From: Sinomonas cyclohexanicum
GTDB lineage: Bacteria; Actinomycetota; Actinomycetes; Actinomycetales; Micrococcaceae
Length of the DNA: 64,000 nt
Direction: 5' to 3'
Assembly: GCF_020886775.1 (NCBI RefSeq)
Contig: NZ_AP024525.1
Span: forward strand, 2,976,001 to 3,040,000
Part shown: one piece after another, positions 45,404-54,102 of the stretch
Layout: every line of letters starts with the position of its first letter
Numbering within the stretch: position 1 is the stretch's first letter
Position numbers and translations under genes: made by a program
Notes under the pieces: model-generated
Told to the model about the DNA's origin: nothing
What the model saw: the letters and a program-made list of their open reading frames with translations, nothing else
Databases searched by the model: none

Positions 45404-46276
45404 GAGTGTCTTAACACCCCTCGCCAGGCGTGCCCACCACACCCGGGCCAGATCAGCACTGGTCGCGGCCGAGGGATCGAGCGCGCGCAGCTGCTCTGCA
45501 CGCGGGAATAGCCCGCGCCAGACGATCACCGCGCGGCGAGACCAGGAAGCATCTCGAAGCTCGTAGAGCCATGCCGTGAGCGGATGCCGTGCCACAGTCC
45601 GGGCCCGCCAGCGGCGCAGCGGTTCCGAATCAGCCGCTTCCGGCGCCGGGCCAGCACCGACGGCCTCGAGCAGCGGCCACACCGTCTGGACGGCGCCCAG
45701 TGCCTCTGCCTCGGCTCGCACCGCATCCAGCAACGCCGGATCGGCCCGGAGCGCATCGGCGAGAACCCTCTCGTCGCGGCGGCGGTAGTCGGCTTCCAGG
45801 AGGGCCTCCCGCTCCCGCAGGGAGTGCAGGCCCACGATCAGCGCGGTGTGGGGCCGGTTCGTCGTGGTGAGCGGGACTCCGGCCAGGGTCACTTCGACGC
45901 GGCTCGTCCAGAGGTGCTCGAAAGCGACCTGCGGATCGATGAGGAATCCGGGCCAGGTGTGGTGCGCGTCGATGTCCACGGGCCACTCGGGATGGATCAG
46001 CGCGCGTGAGTGCGGCGCCATCAGAGACGGAAACCCAGTCTCGGGCCGCGGCGTCCACCCCAGTGCGCCGAGGGCCTGGATGTAGTCGTCGAACCGGCCC
46101 GGATCCACAAGGATGTCCGCGTCGCTTGAGATCCGCTCGGGTCGCAGTCCCATCTTGGACGCGAAGGGCCCCTTGACCAGCAGCGCCCGGATGCCCGCGC
46201 GCTTAGCCACACTGTCCGCCAGGACGTGCACGAGGGCCGTCGCCTCGGCCCGGGTCAGGGCCGTTGTCCCTGTCAC
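45368..46276 (-). CDS. Nucleotidyltransferase-family protein (NTP_transf_5-like, copy 2)
   Basis: A 302-aa paralogue of the protein at 40376. The core reads LLVKGPFASKMGLRPERISSDADILVDPGRFDDYIQALGALGW with the SDADILV acidic motif near residue 52, then VDIDAHHTWPG. It overlaps the HPr-kinase-like gene by four bases (GTGA) and is the last gene of the 16-gene operon. Its constant link with an HPr-kinase-like protein suggests they modify the same, unknown, target. Confidence 0.82.
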   Translation of the reverse strand: MTGTTALTRAEATALVHVLADSVAKRAGIRALLVKGPFASKMGLRPERISSDADILVDPGRFDDYIQALGALGWTPRPETGFPSLMAPHSRALIHPEWPVDIDAHHTWPGFLIDPQVAFEHLWTSRVEVTLAGVPLTTTNRPHTALIVGLHSLREREALLEADYRRRDERVLADALRADPALLDAVRAEAEALGAVQTVWPLLEAVGAGPAPEAADSEPLRRWRARTVARHPLTAWLYELRDASWSRRAVIVWRGLFPRAEQLRALDPSAATSADLARVWWARLARGVKTLGEAYRDLVRGR

Positions 46277-47487
46277 GCAAGGGCCTCGGGCGCACCGACG
46301 AGGATGAGCACTCCGGTGCGGATGAGCTCGATGACGGCCCGGTCCACGATCTCAGCTGAGTCGGGATGCTCGCCGAACTCCGCACGGGCGATCTCGACGA
46401 GCTGCTGGACCTCAACGCCCTCAGCTGCGGCGAGCCACGCGAGCGCGCCGATCCCGCTCAGACGCAGAAGCTCTGGGCCGATCAGCAGGAGGACCTCTCC
46501 CCCTGCCTCGAGCGCGTCGGTCCACGGTCGTCGCCGTACGGTGGAACCACCCGTGATCTGCACGGAGCCCACGAGATAGGGCACGGTGTGCGGAGCCGCA
46601 CCCTGCCGCCAGCGGTCATCTGCTCCCGGTGGATGCGGGACCACCGCGGCGCCCGCCTCGTGCTCGCGCGGCGCGGCGAAGATCCCGCCGATCAGGCTGA
46701 CGCAGTCGCTGATATCGGTGTACCGGAGCTCATACGGTCCACCTCCCCGCTGCGCGGCCTCGGCAAGCCACTGGAGAGGGCGATCCTGAAGCCACAGCGA
46801 CGATGTCTGGGCCACGAGATCGGGCAGCGCGTCGAAGAGCGCGATCGGGACCAAGACTGGGTCCTCCGCCCGATCCGCGCTCGGGAGCCGCCTGAGGAGG
46901 ACGAGAGCAGCGAGCCGGGGGCCGGCGTCGCCCGTTCGCACCACCCGCCGCAGGCCGAGCTGATCTGGCGAGGTGTCCGCTTTGTGGTCGGCTCCCGGAG
47001 CCAAGATCGAGAGGGGCTTCGCGTAGGCGTGCACGGTGTGGTCCCGCTCGATCGCTACCAGCTCATCGCTCATGTACCCGAACGCGCGCCCCAGTCCGTG
47101 CGCGGCGGTGGTCTTGCCCATGCCGGAGGGTGCGACGAGAGCAACGGCCCAGCGGCCGTCGTCGGACGCCAGACCCGCCGCGTGAAGGAGGAGCGCCTGC
47201 CCCGCGCGGCGCTGGATGGTCGCCACCGTGAGCGTATAGGACAACGCGTAGGGGAAGCCGGCCGGGTCGTCGGGCACGGCGATGGGGAGGTCGCCGTGCA
47301 GCGTGGTGGCGGACGACGCCGCGTGGTCGGCTTGCGCGGGCAGGGGCCGGAATGCCGGTTCGTCGCCTCGTTTGGGAACCAGGGCGTGCGCCCACAGCTC
47401 GCGCATTCCCGCTGGGGCATCGACCGCGCTCAGGTCGATGCGCCAGCGGTAGCCGGCCGCATCGATGGCAAAGTCTGGCTCGGTCAC
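46273..47487 (-). CDS. HPr-kinase-like P-loop protein with C-terminal PqqD-like domain
   Basis: A 404-aa protein. A P-loop VALVAPSGMGKTTAA (about residues 116-129) is followed by GYMSDELVAIERDHTVHAYAKPLSI, which matches the SDDxVxL segment of HPr serine kinase C-terminal domains. The C-terminal 80 residues (EVLLLIGPELLRLSGIGALAWLAAAEGVEVQQLVEIARAEFG..) resemble PqqD winged-helix chaperones. There is no signal or membrane segment. Such pairs occur beside nucleotidyltransferases in actinobacterial surface-glycan and peptide-modification loci; the substrate is unknown. The GTG at 47487 overlaps the acyltransferase stop by four bases. Confidence 0.8.
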   Translation of the reverse strand: MTEPDFAIDAAGYRWRIDLSAVDAPAGMRELWAHALVPKRGDEPAFRPLPAQADHAASSATTLHGDLPIAVPDDPAGFPYALSYTLTVATIQRRAGQALLLHAAGLASDDGRWAVALVAPSGMGKTTAAHGLGRAFGYMSDELVAIERDHTVHAYAKPLSILAPGADHKADTSPDQLGLRRVVRTGDAGPRLAALVLLRRLPSADRAEDPVLVPIALFDALPDLVAQTSSLWLQDRPLQWLAEAAQRGGGPYELRYTDISDCVSLIGGIFAAPREHEAGAAVVPHPPGADDRWRQGAAPHTVPYLVGSVQITGGSTVRRRPWTDALEAGGEVLLLIGPELLRLSGIGALAWLAAAEGVEVQQLVEIARAEFGEHPDSAEIVDRAVIELIRTGVLILVGAPEALA

Positions 47488-48611
47488 TCCACCACCACCG
47501 GTTCGGGCCCGGGACGGCGGCGGGAAGCCCACCCCTGCACTGAACGCCCGAGGCGTGAAGCGGCCCTGCGGCTCGGCTCCTCGACGACCCTGAAGAAGAC
47601 TTCGGTGAGACAGAGCGCTACGACGATGCCCACAGCGACTGCGGCCTCACGCCATGCTGGCGGGGCGAGCACTGCCGCAGAGACGACCATAGGCTCATGG
47701 ACCAGATACAGACTGAATGACCGGGCGCCGAGCCATTGCACGCATCTGACGTTCGCCAGCTCCAGCGCTGGCCTCCACACCAGGAAGGCGACGACCGCGA
47801 GGCTGGCGGCGAGCAGCAGCAGCGGCCACTCGGAGATCCCAGCCGCACGCGGAGTGCCCCACAGGACGGTGAAGGCGCCAAGGGCGGCCAGCGCCGTCCA
47901 CCGGGCCCTACCATCGGTAGCCCATGCAGCGATGCCCTCGCGTCCGAAGGCGAGCATGACGCCGATCCCGAAGATCGGGAGGTATTTCAGATAGTCATTG
48001 CCCAGAGTGCCACCTGCAACGCTCAGTGCGAGGAAGCCAGCTGCGTCCATGAGCCAGTGCCTGCGCAAGCGTCGCCCCAGCCAGATGTAGAACGGGAGCG
48101 CAAGGGAGAAGTACATCTCCCACTGGAGGCTCCACAGGACAGAGTTGTAGCGGCCTGATCCCTGCAGCAGGGTGACCTCGCGCAGGATGTTCCGCAGCCC
48201 GACCGGGACGTCGTGGGCGTTGACCCACCATGTCGCCAGCGATGAGGTCACTCGGGGGACTAGGAGCACGAGGATCAATGCCAAAGCGACGGCAGCGGCC
48301 ACCGGCGCATAGAGCCTCATGACTCGCTTGGGGTAGTAGGCCAGCCATGCTGCGAATCGCGGCGGGCCGCTGAGGAACGGGAGCGTCAGGACGAATCCCG
48401 AGAGCACGAAGAACACGATGACGGCCTCGCCACCGGCGTAGACCGCGTGGAGCGGCGTGCGGTCGATGATGCTGACCCATGCCTGGGGTGGCTGGAGCTC
48501 GGGGTTCGCGCCGCCAGTGAACCATGTAAGGCACAGCAGCGCGTGGCAGATGACGACCGTCATGGCCGCGAGGCCCCGAAGGGCATCGAGCGAGGCGTAG
48601 CGTTCCCTCAC
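47484..48611 (-). CDS. Acyltransferase 3 family membrane protein
   Basis: A 375-aa polytopic protein with about ten helices. It begins RERYASLDALRGLAAMTVVICHALLC, whose SLDxLRGxAAxxVxxxH motif carries the catalytic His of O-acyltransferases such as OafA. FFVLSGFVLTLPFL and the SFSLYLVHEP motif near the C-terminus are also present. It adds acetyl or similar groups to sugar residues of the glycan. The GTG at 48611 overlaps the preceding gene by four bases. Confidence 0.9.
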   Translation of the reverse strand: MRERYASLDALRGLAAMTVVICHALLCLTWFTGGANPELQPPQAWVSIIDRTPLHAVYAGGEAVIVFFVLSGFVLTLPFLSGPPRFAAWLAYYPKRVMRLYAPVAAAVALALILVLLVPRVTSSLATWWVNAHDVPVGLRNILREVTLLQGSGRYNSVLWSLQWEMYFSLALPFYIWLGRRLRRHWLMDAAGFLALSVAGGTLGNDYLKYLPIFGIGVMLAFGREGIAAWATDGRARWTALAALGAFTVLWGTPRAAGISEWPLLLLAASLAVVAFLVWRPALELANVRCVQWLGARSFSLYLVHEPMVVSAAVLAPPAWREAAVAVGIVVALCLTEVFFRVVEEPSRRAASRLGRSVQGWASRRRPGPEPVVVE

Positions 48612-49726
48612 ACGTCCACCATGCTGAGAACATCCGCGCGTATCGCATTCCGGAAACGCTCTTCCGAGAACGACGACGCGTGGTCGCGGATCGCGTCCTC
48701 GTCCCATTCCGCTGGACTGAAGGCGGCGACGCATGCGCGGATCTCGGCGGCGGTGGGCGCCTCGATGAATGTGCCGGTGACGCCCTCGACGATGGTGTCC
48801 AGGTAGCCGCCGGCGCGCAGCGCGATGGTGGGCTTGCCCCAGGCCGCGCCTTCGAGCGGCGTGAGGCCGAAGTCCTCGTAGCTGGGCGCGATGAGTGCAG
48901 CCGCGGACGAGTAGGCCCACCTCATCTGGGCGTCGGTGAGGTGGGAGGCGAGCCGGACGTTCGGGGGAAGCGTGGCCCGGAGGGCATCCGCGAGTGGGCC
49001 CGCGCCGATGACGAGGAGGCGCGCGTCGAGGCCCCGGAATGCCTCGATCGTCTGGTCCACGTTCTTGTATGGGAGCAGGCGCGAGACGGTCAGGAAGTGG
49101 CCGCCGTCGCCGACGAAGTCCTCAAGGCCGTGCACTGGTTCTCTGGCGCCGGTGGTGTCGACGCTGTGTGGCGGGTGGACGATCGCCGCATCCCGCCCAT
49201 ACACGCCGCGGATGCGGTCCTGAACCACGGTGGAGTTCGCCACGTACGTATGGGCCCGCGCCGCGGCGCGCTGGTCCCACCGCTTCAGGAAGGGGCGGAG
49301 CGCGGCGAGCGCCAGGCCCTTCGGGGACCGGAGGGATGAACTGCCGAGGTACTGCTCGGTGAGGTACAGCCACCGTGCCGGCGAGTGGCAGTAGGCGTAG
49401 ACGAGGCCGTCCGTGGTGAAGCCGTGGGCCCAGCCGCTCGTAGACGTGACCACAATGTCCGCCGGAATCCGCATGAGCTGTGCGGCCGGCGCGAGGACCG
49501 GCAGTGCTAGCCGGTGGTCCCGTCGGAAGGCCGCGACCCGGTTCAGAGGCGAGGTGACGATGTCCGCGTCGCGGAACTCCGGGTAGGTCCTGTCCGGGTC
49601 GTAGAGCGTGGTGTAGATCTTCGCCTCGGGAAAAGCCCGGTGCATCGCGAGGACCACACGCTCGGCTCCCCCGCGCTGCGTGAGGTAATCGTGCGCGATG
49701 GCGATGGTTGGTTCAGCGGCCTGCAT
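48608..49726 (-). CDS. Glycosyltransferase family 4
   Basis: A 372-aa GT-B enzyme. It starts TIAIAHDYLTQRGGAERVVLAMHRAFPEA, close to mannosyl/rhamnosyl transferases of surface glycans. CHSPARWLYL, FLTVSRLLPYKNVDQTIEAFRGL and the E-x7-E motif in SYEDFGLTPLEGAAWGKPTIA follow. The ATG shares one base with the stop of the previous gene (TGATG), so coupling is tight. Confidence 0.9.
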   Translation of the reverse strand: MQAAEPTIAIAHDYLTQRGGAERVVLAMHRAFPEAKIYTTLYDPDRTYPEFRDADIVTSPLNRVAAFRRDHRLALPVLAPAAQLMRIPADIVVTSTSGWAHGFTTDGLVYAYCHSPARWLYLTEQYLGSSSLRSPKGLALAALRPFLKRWDQRAAARAHTYVANSTVVQDRIRGVYGRDAAIVHPPHSVDTTGAREPVHGLEDFVGDGGHFLTVSRLLPYKNVDQTIEAFRGLDARLLVIGAGPLADALRATLPPNVRLASHLTDAQMRWAYSSAAALIAPSYEDFGLTPLEGAAWGKPTIALRAGGYLDTIVEGVTGTFIEAPTAAEIRACVAAFSPAEWDEDAIRDHASSFSEERFRNAIRADVLSMVDV

Positions 49727-50664
49727 CAGAAGCTCGTCCTCGCCCGTGCGGGGTTGCGGATTCCCGCCAGGCCCGCTGATTCCACTCCGAGGGCAACAAG
49801 CTTCTCCGCAACACGTGCGGGCAGCAGGGACGCTACGGCGTCAACTGCCCCGCCATAGGCACGGAGACTCCGTTCAGTGGCGAGCGCAGCCCCGGCCCAA
49901 ACCAGACGATTCCAAGCGCCCCGGGTCTGGGCGCTTGAGGGCAGCGCTTCCTCACCGTGGATGCCCACAAAAGTCTCTCTGGCGGCGCCGGAGTGAAGGG
50001 CCCGTAGTGCGCGGATGGTTGTAGTTGACGCGGCGACATGGTGGGTGGTGCTGAGCTCCGGGACGATCCTGACGTCCACGCCGCCCCGGTGGAGACGGTA
50101 CCCGTAGTCCACGTCTTCCCAGCCGTAGCGGCGGTACCTTTCGTCGTACCCGCCGATACGCTCATGGACCTCCCGCGCCACGGAGACGTTGCCGGCCCAG
50201 TAGCGCCACTGCATGGATCTGGGCGCGGCGAGTGCCTCGGAGCGGAAGCGTATGTCCGCGGCTCGGCCGTACGAACGCGCGTAAGGGGTATCAGGAAGCT
50301 GATTGAGGTAGATGCCGATGGCACCCACGTCTCCCTGCCGGTGTTGGTCCAGATGGCGAGAGACATAGTCAGCGGAGGGTTCAAGGTCATCATCCGCACG
50401 GATCAGGACGTCGCCCAACGCCGCCCCTGCACCCGTATTGAGGGCAACAGACCGACCGCGGTTCTCCGGGAATACGATGACGCGCACCGGCAGACGAGAC
50501 GACCATTCATCCACGACAGCTGCGGTGCCGTCGATATCGCCGTCGGCAACGACTATCACCTCGAAGTCATCGGTGTCCTGTCCCTCAAGGGCTCCGAAAA
50601 GAACCGGGAGCCTGCGTGCGCCCCCACGCGAAGGCACGATCACGCTGGCGGTAGGCCTGCTCAT
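49726..50664 (-). CDS. Glycosyltransferase family 2
   Basis: A 312-aa GT-A enzyme. It has TASVIVPSRGGARRLPVLFGAL, FEVIVVADGDIDGT, a RADDDLEP metal-binding motif near residue 90 and GYDERYRRYGWEDVDYGYRL with the ED catalytic-base region. The C-terminal part is helical. The ATG at 50664 overlaps the preceding stop by four bases. Confidence 0.9.
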   Translation of the reverse strand: MSRPTASVIVPSRGGARRLPVLFGALEGQDTDDFEVIVVADGDIDGTAAVVDEWSSRLPVRVIVFPENRGRSVALNTGAGAALGDVLIRADDDLEPSADYVSRHLDQHRQGDVGAIGIYLNQLPDTPYARSYGRAADIRFRSEALAAPRSMQWRYWAGNVSVAREVHERIGGYDERYRRYGWEDVDYGYRLHRGGVDVRIVPELSTTHHVAASTTTIRALRALHSGAARETFVGIHGEEALPSSAQTRGAWNRLVWAGAALATERSLRAYGGAVDAVASLLPARVAEKLVALGVESAGLAGIRNPARARTSF

Positions 50665-51713
50665 CCGCGTACCTCCTGCAGGATCCCCAGGTCCTCGAGC
50701 ACGCCGCGGAGGCGGGCCTTCCCTGACTCGGGGGAGAAATGTTCCTGCCAACGCAGGTACCGATGGTCTACTACGTCTCCTGCGGGTAGAGCCCCGCTGG
50801 CTTCGCGGATGACGCGCGCGAGATCTGCGCTGTCACCGGCCCGAGCGATCCATGGATGGCCGGGTCCAACCACCTCAGGCATGGCTCCTGCGTCGCTCAC
50901 GACAACCGGGACCCGAGCCGACATGGCCTCGGCAGCGACGAGACCAAAGGACTCGGGAACCACCGATGGAACGACCAGAACATCGATTGAACTGAAGAAC
51001 TCGTCGGCAGGCATCCAGCCAAGTCGCTCTGCCGAGCGGCCCATCGACCGCATGCGGGACTCGATGAAGGCCCGTTCACGGGCATCCACGAAGCGCGGTT
51101 CGCCGGCGATGCGCAGCCGGTACTTCTCGGGCTCCTCCCTGCGCAGCAGGTCCACCGCGTCGGCGAGGACGTGAATGCCCTTCGCCTCGGAAGGGCGTCC
51201 AAGGAAACCGAGGCGTACCCTGCCGTCGGTCCTACGGGGCGCAATGCGGTCAACGGACGCGGTCCAGTTGTGCAGCACGGTGGCTTTCCTCACCCGCCGG
51301 GCCACGAACTCGGACGGCACAACCGTGGCGCGCGCGCCGATGCGCGCCGCGGTGACGGCCGGGACCTGGAGAGGGGTCGGGAGTTGGTGCAGGTGGGCAA
51401 TGCGGTGGCGGGAGCCAGCGGTGGCGAAAGCGGGCACAAGGCCGTTGCACCACAGCAGCCCGTCCTTGTTCTTGCGGCGCCACTCCCTGAGGGCCCGCAT
51501 GTAGGCGAGCCTGTTCTCAGCAGGCAAAGCCACCGCCTCCAGTCCCCGCCCGCGGGCGGTTTCGAGAACCCCCGACGGCGCTGTCGGGGCGACCACCGAC
51601 ACGACGAGGCCCAAAGACTGCAGTGCCTCCGCCAAGGCGAACAGCATAACCTCGCCGCCGCCGATGTCTCCGTTGTTTGTCGCCAAATAGACGTCAGGAG
51701 AGGAAGTGCTCAC
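50661..51713 (-). CDS. Glycosyltransferase family 4
   Basis: A 350-aa GT-B enzyme. The N-terminal DVYLATNNGDIGGGEVMLFALAEAL is the acceptor-side glycine loop. LGFLGRPSEAKGIHVLADAVDLL opens the donor lobe, and VVPESFGLVAAEAMSARVPVVVSDAG holds the E-x7-E motif. The start is GTG at 51713, overlapping the polymerase-like gene stop by four bases. Confidence 0.88.
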   Translation of the reverse strand: MSTSSPDVYLATNNGDIGGGEVMLFALAEALQSLGLVVSVVAPTAPSGVLETARGRGLEAVALPAENRLAYMRALREWRRKNKDGLLWCNGLVPAFATAGSRHRIAHLHQLPTPLQVPAVTAARIGARATVVPSEFVARRVRKATVLHNWTASVDRIAPRRTDGRVRLGFLGRPSEAKGIHVLADAVDLLRREEPEKYRLRIAGEPRFVDARERAFIESRMRSMGRSAERLGWMPADEFFSSIDVLVVPSVVPESFGLVAAEAMSARVPVVVSDAGAMPEVVGPGHPWIARAGDSADLARVIREASGALPAGDVVDHRYLRWQEHFSPESGKARLRGVLEDLGILQEVRG

Positions 51714-52861
51714 GCCGAACCCACTCTCGTGGTCGCTTTTCGCTCAATCGCCATTTCCCGCCGCTGTGTGCCTAGGTGCCAGACGGCGAACCCGAGCGCC
51801 GCGGCGGTGGGAATCCTCAGGAATACCTCGCCCAGATTTGTGGCGCAGATGGCGATTCCGATGAATGACGCTTCAATCCATACATTGCGCCGCTGGGGGG
51901 GAAGGTGGGTGAGCGCAAGGAAGAGCCCAATGAGGACAATCAGGAAGATGATCATTGCCGGCCACCCGCCCTCTTGACGCATCGATAGGTAGGAGCTGTG
52001 GAAGAAGAACGTGTCGGCGCCGACCTGCACGTGTGCTGTGCCCAGTCCATGACCTAGCCAGGGGTTCTGGCCGGCTGCGATCTGGGAGGCGTCCATGATC
52101 TTCTGACGAAGATCATCGCTTCCCGCGCGACTCTGGAACTGGTCCGCGCTCAGTCCATCCCCGGCGAAGGTGGTTGCCCACCAGACGATCGCAATCACCG
52201 CGGCCCCGCCGAACCATCGGCTGATGCGGCGTCCTACGAGGACCCACGCGATCACACAGGCTGCAGCAAGGAACGTGGTGCGGGACAGGGTGCAATAGAC
52301 GCCCACGAGCGCCACGATGGCGAGCAGCCATCGGGTTCGTCGTGTATGCATGAACGGCAGGGCCAGGCACGTGAAGGTGAGTATGAGCAGGCCCGCGGTA
52401 TTCGGGTCGCCGAAGACGCCGGTCAGTCGTCCGGCATAGCCGCTCCCGCGGATCGTCGCGAGCCCCCAGAGGGTGCCAACCACGACGCCGACGGCCAGGC
52501 CGTACGCGATGAGCCGCTGCGGGATGCGCCCAGAACCGACGGCGATGGCCAACGCTGCCCACAGCGACACACTGAACGTGCGGCGGATGTCGATCGAGAG
52601 ACCGCCTGCATCGAACACGGAGGCCATCACCAGCCAGATGATGAGGAGCACCACGGCCGGGGCAAACCAACGAGGCTTGTCGAGGGCCGGTGGCGCCTTG
52701 AAAAGCGCCACGACCACGAGCACACCGGCGCACAGGGAGTTCGCTGGGAACGGAACCCCGGGTATCTTTGCGCCATCGAGCATCAACCCGCCCGCGATCA
52801 GGATGACCAACAGGCCGGGGACGGTCAGGGCCCGAACGCTGCGGCGCGCGGCGACGCTCAC
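51710..52861 (-). CDS. O-antigen ligase/polymerase family membrane protein
   Basis: A 383-aa protein with ten or more hydrophobic helices. The large outside loop has QNPWLGHGLGTAHVQVGADTFFFHSSYLSMRQEGGW (about residues 275-312), matching the Wzy_C/WaaL loop GxGxxxxxxxxxHNxxL. FGDPNTAGLLILTFTCLALPF is the usual preceding motif. It would polymerise or ligate the glycan on the outer face. A second polymerase-like protein is at 28287, so the island may make two polymers. GTG start, four-base overlaps on both sides. Confidence 0.83.
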   Translation of the reverse strand: MSVAARRSVRALTVPGLLVILIAGGLMLDGAKIPGVPFPANSLCAGVLVVVALFKAPPALDKPRWFAPAVVLLIIWLVMASVFDAGGLSIDIRRTFSVSLWAALAIAVGSGRIPQRLIAYGLAVGVVVGTLWGLATIRGSGYAGRLTGVFGDPNTAGLLILTFTCLALPFMHTRRTRWLLAIVALVGVYCTLSRTTFLAAACVIAWVLVGRRISRWFGGAAVIAIVWWATTFAGDGLSADQFQSRAGSDDLRQKIMDASQIAAGQNPWLGHGLGTAHVQVGADTFFFHSSYLSMRQEGGWPAMIIFLIVLIGLFLALTHLPPQRRNVWIEASFIGIAICATNLGEVFLRIPTAAALGFAVWHLGTQRREMAIERKATTRVGSA

Positions 52862-54102
52862 AGCACCGCCTCTGCATAGAGCAGGGCAGTCCGCTGGGCC
52901 ATCTCGGCCCGCGTGGTCCACGGCGATCCGGGACGCTCGTCTGAGGCGAGCTGTGCAGCGATGGCAGAGGCGACGGCCTTCGCATCCTCAGACTCAACGA
53001 GGCACCGCTCGGGCAGTATCTCAGGGTTGCCGCCCACCGGGGTGGCCACGACGCCGAGCCCGGCGGCGACGGCGTCGAGCAGCGTGTACGAGCAGTTTTC
53101 CCACACGGACAGCTGGACGACGACGTCCGCCTCGTCCATCGCGGCGCCAGCGTTTAGGAAGCCGGGGAAGCTGACCGAGTCGCCGAGGCCGAGGGCCCGG
53201 GCTCGCGCCTCGAGGGCCACGCGGTCGGGCCCCTCTCCCGCGACGGTCAGCGTGGCCTCGGGGTGTGTGCGGCGCAGCTCGGCGAACGCCTCGAGGAGCT
53301 CGGGGATGCGCTTCTCCGCCGAGAGGCGCGAGAGCGAGAGGACGTAGGGACCGTTCGCGGGCGCGCTTCCGGCACGCCCGGCGCCGGCAGGCACCGCGGC
53401 ACGGATCCGCGCACGGACCTCCTCGACGTCCACGCCGTTGGGGATCACGATGACCGCTTGGCGGGGCTTCCACTTGTGCACCATGGCCCATTTGGTCGCC
53501 TGGGACACCGCGATAATCGCGGACGCGCGGCGCAGCCGCACCTCGTGGACCTTGGCCATGAGGCGGGACTTCCACGCCGAGCCGTGGTACACGGCGTCGT
53601 CCCCGGCGATCCCGTGCTCGGTGGTCACGTAGCGCGCGCCGGTGCCGATCGTCGCGACGGCAGCCACCACGTCTGCGTACGCGAGGTGCGCGTGCACCAC
53701 GGCCGGACGCAGGGCCCGGATGTTCCTCCGCAGGGTCTTGACCGAGGCGGCGAACCCGGCCTGGGGGCCGAACGGCCCGGTCACGACGGCGGCGCCCGCC
53801 TCCCTCAGCTTCACCGCCAGAGCGCCGTCGGGGCACAGCACCACGAGACGCCACCCGGGAAGGCCCACGGCAGCGACGTCGAGGACATGCCTGGCGACCC
53901 CGCCGAGTTCGGGCACCGGGACCACCCAGAGGGCTATGGGTTTCGACTCCGCTGCGCTCCGCTCAACCACCGTCGGCCCCGCTGCGCTCCGCTCAACCAC
54001 CGTCGACTCCGCTGCGCTCCGCTCAACCACCGTCGACTCCGCTGCGCTCCGCTCAACCACCGTCGACTCCGCTTCGCTCCGCTCAACCGGCGTCCTAGCC
54101 AT
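52858..54102 (-). CDS. Glycosyltransferase family 4 with repeat-derived N-terminus
   Basis: A 414-aa GT-B enzyme. The first about 50 residues are five translated 30-bp DNA repeats (VVERSAAEST units). The conserved fold begins at KPIALWVVPVPELGGVARHVLDVAA. The donor lobe has VLSLSRLSAEKRIPELLEAFAEL and WENCSYTLLDAVAAGLGVVATP. The N-terminal extension is polar, low in complexity and probably a disordered tail. The ATG at 54102 shares a base with the NeuB-fusion stop (TGATG). Activity is not expected to depend on the repeats. Confidence 0.87.
   Translation of the reverse strand: MARTPVERSEAESTVVERSAAESTVVERSAAESTVVERSAAGPTVVERSAAESKPIALWVVPVPELGGVARHVLDVAAVGLPGWRLVVLCPDGALAVKLREAGAAVVTGPFGPQAGFAASVKTLRRNIRALRPAVVHAHLAYADVVAAVATIGTGARYVTTEHGIAGDDAVYHGSAWKSRLMAKVHEVRLRRASAIIAVSQATKWAMVHKWKPRQAVIVIPNGVDVEEVRARIRAAVPAGAGRAGSAPANGPYVLSLSRLSAEKRIPELLEAFAELRRTHPEATLTVAGEGPDRVALEARARALGLGDSVSFPGFLNAGAAMDEADVVVQLSVWENCSYTLLDAVAAGLGVVATPVGGNPEILPERCLVESEDAKAVASAIAAQLASDERPGSPWTTRAEMAQRTALLYAEAVL
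53945..54094. repeat. Five tandem 30-bp repeats in a glycosyltransferase gene
   Basis: Units begin at 53945, 53975, 54005, 54035 and 54065 and share GACTCCGCTGCGCTCCGCTC followed by AACCACCGTC, with small changes in the second and last. On the minus strand they code for VVERSAAEST. The core is shared with 10373-10404 and 57491-57562. The 30-bp period keeps the frame. Confidence 0.92.

Noticed and set aside
53945-54094. Tandem 30-bp units considered as a CRISPR array
   Set aside because: Units are contiguous with no spacers and lie within an open coding frame.
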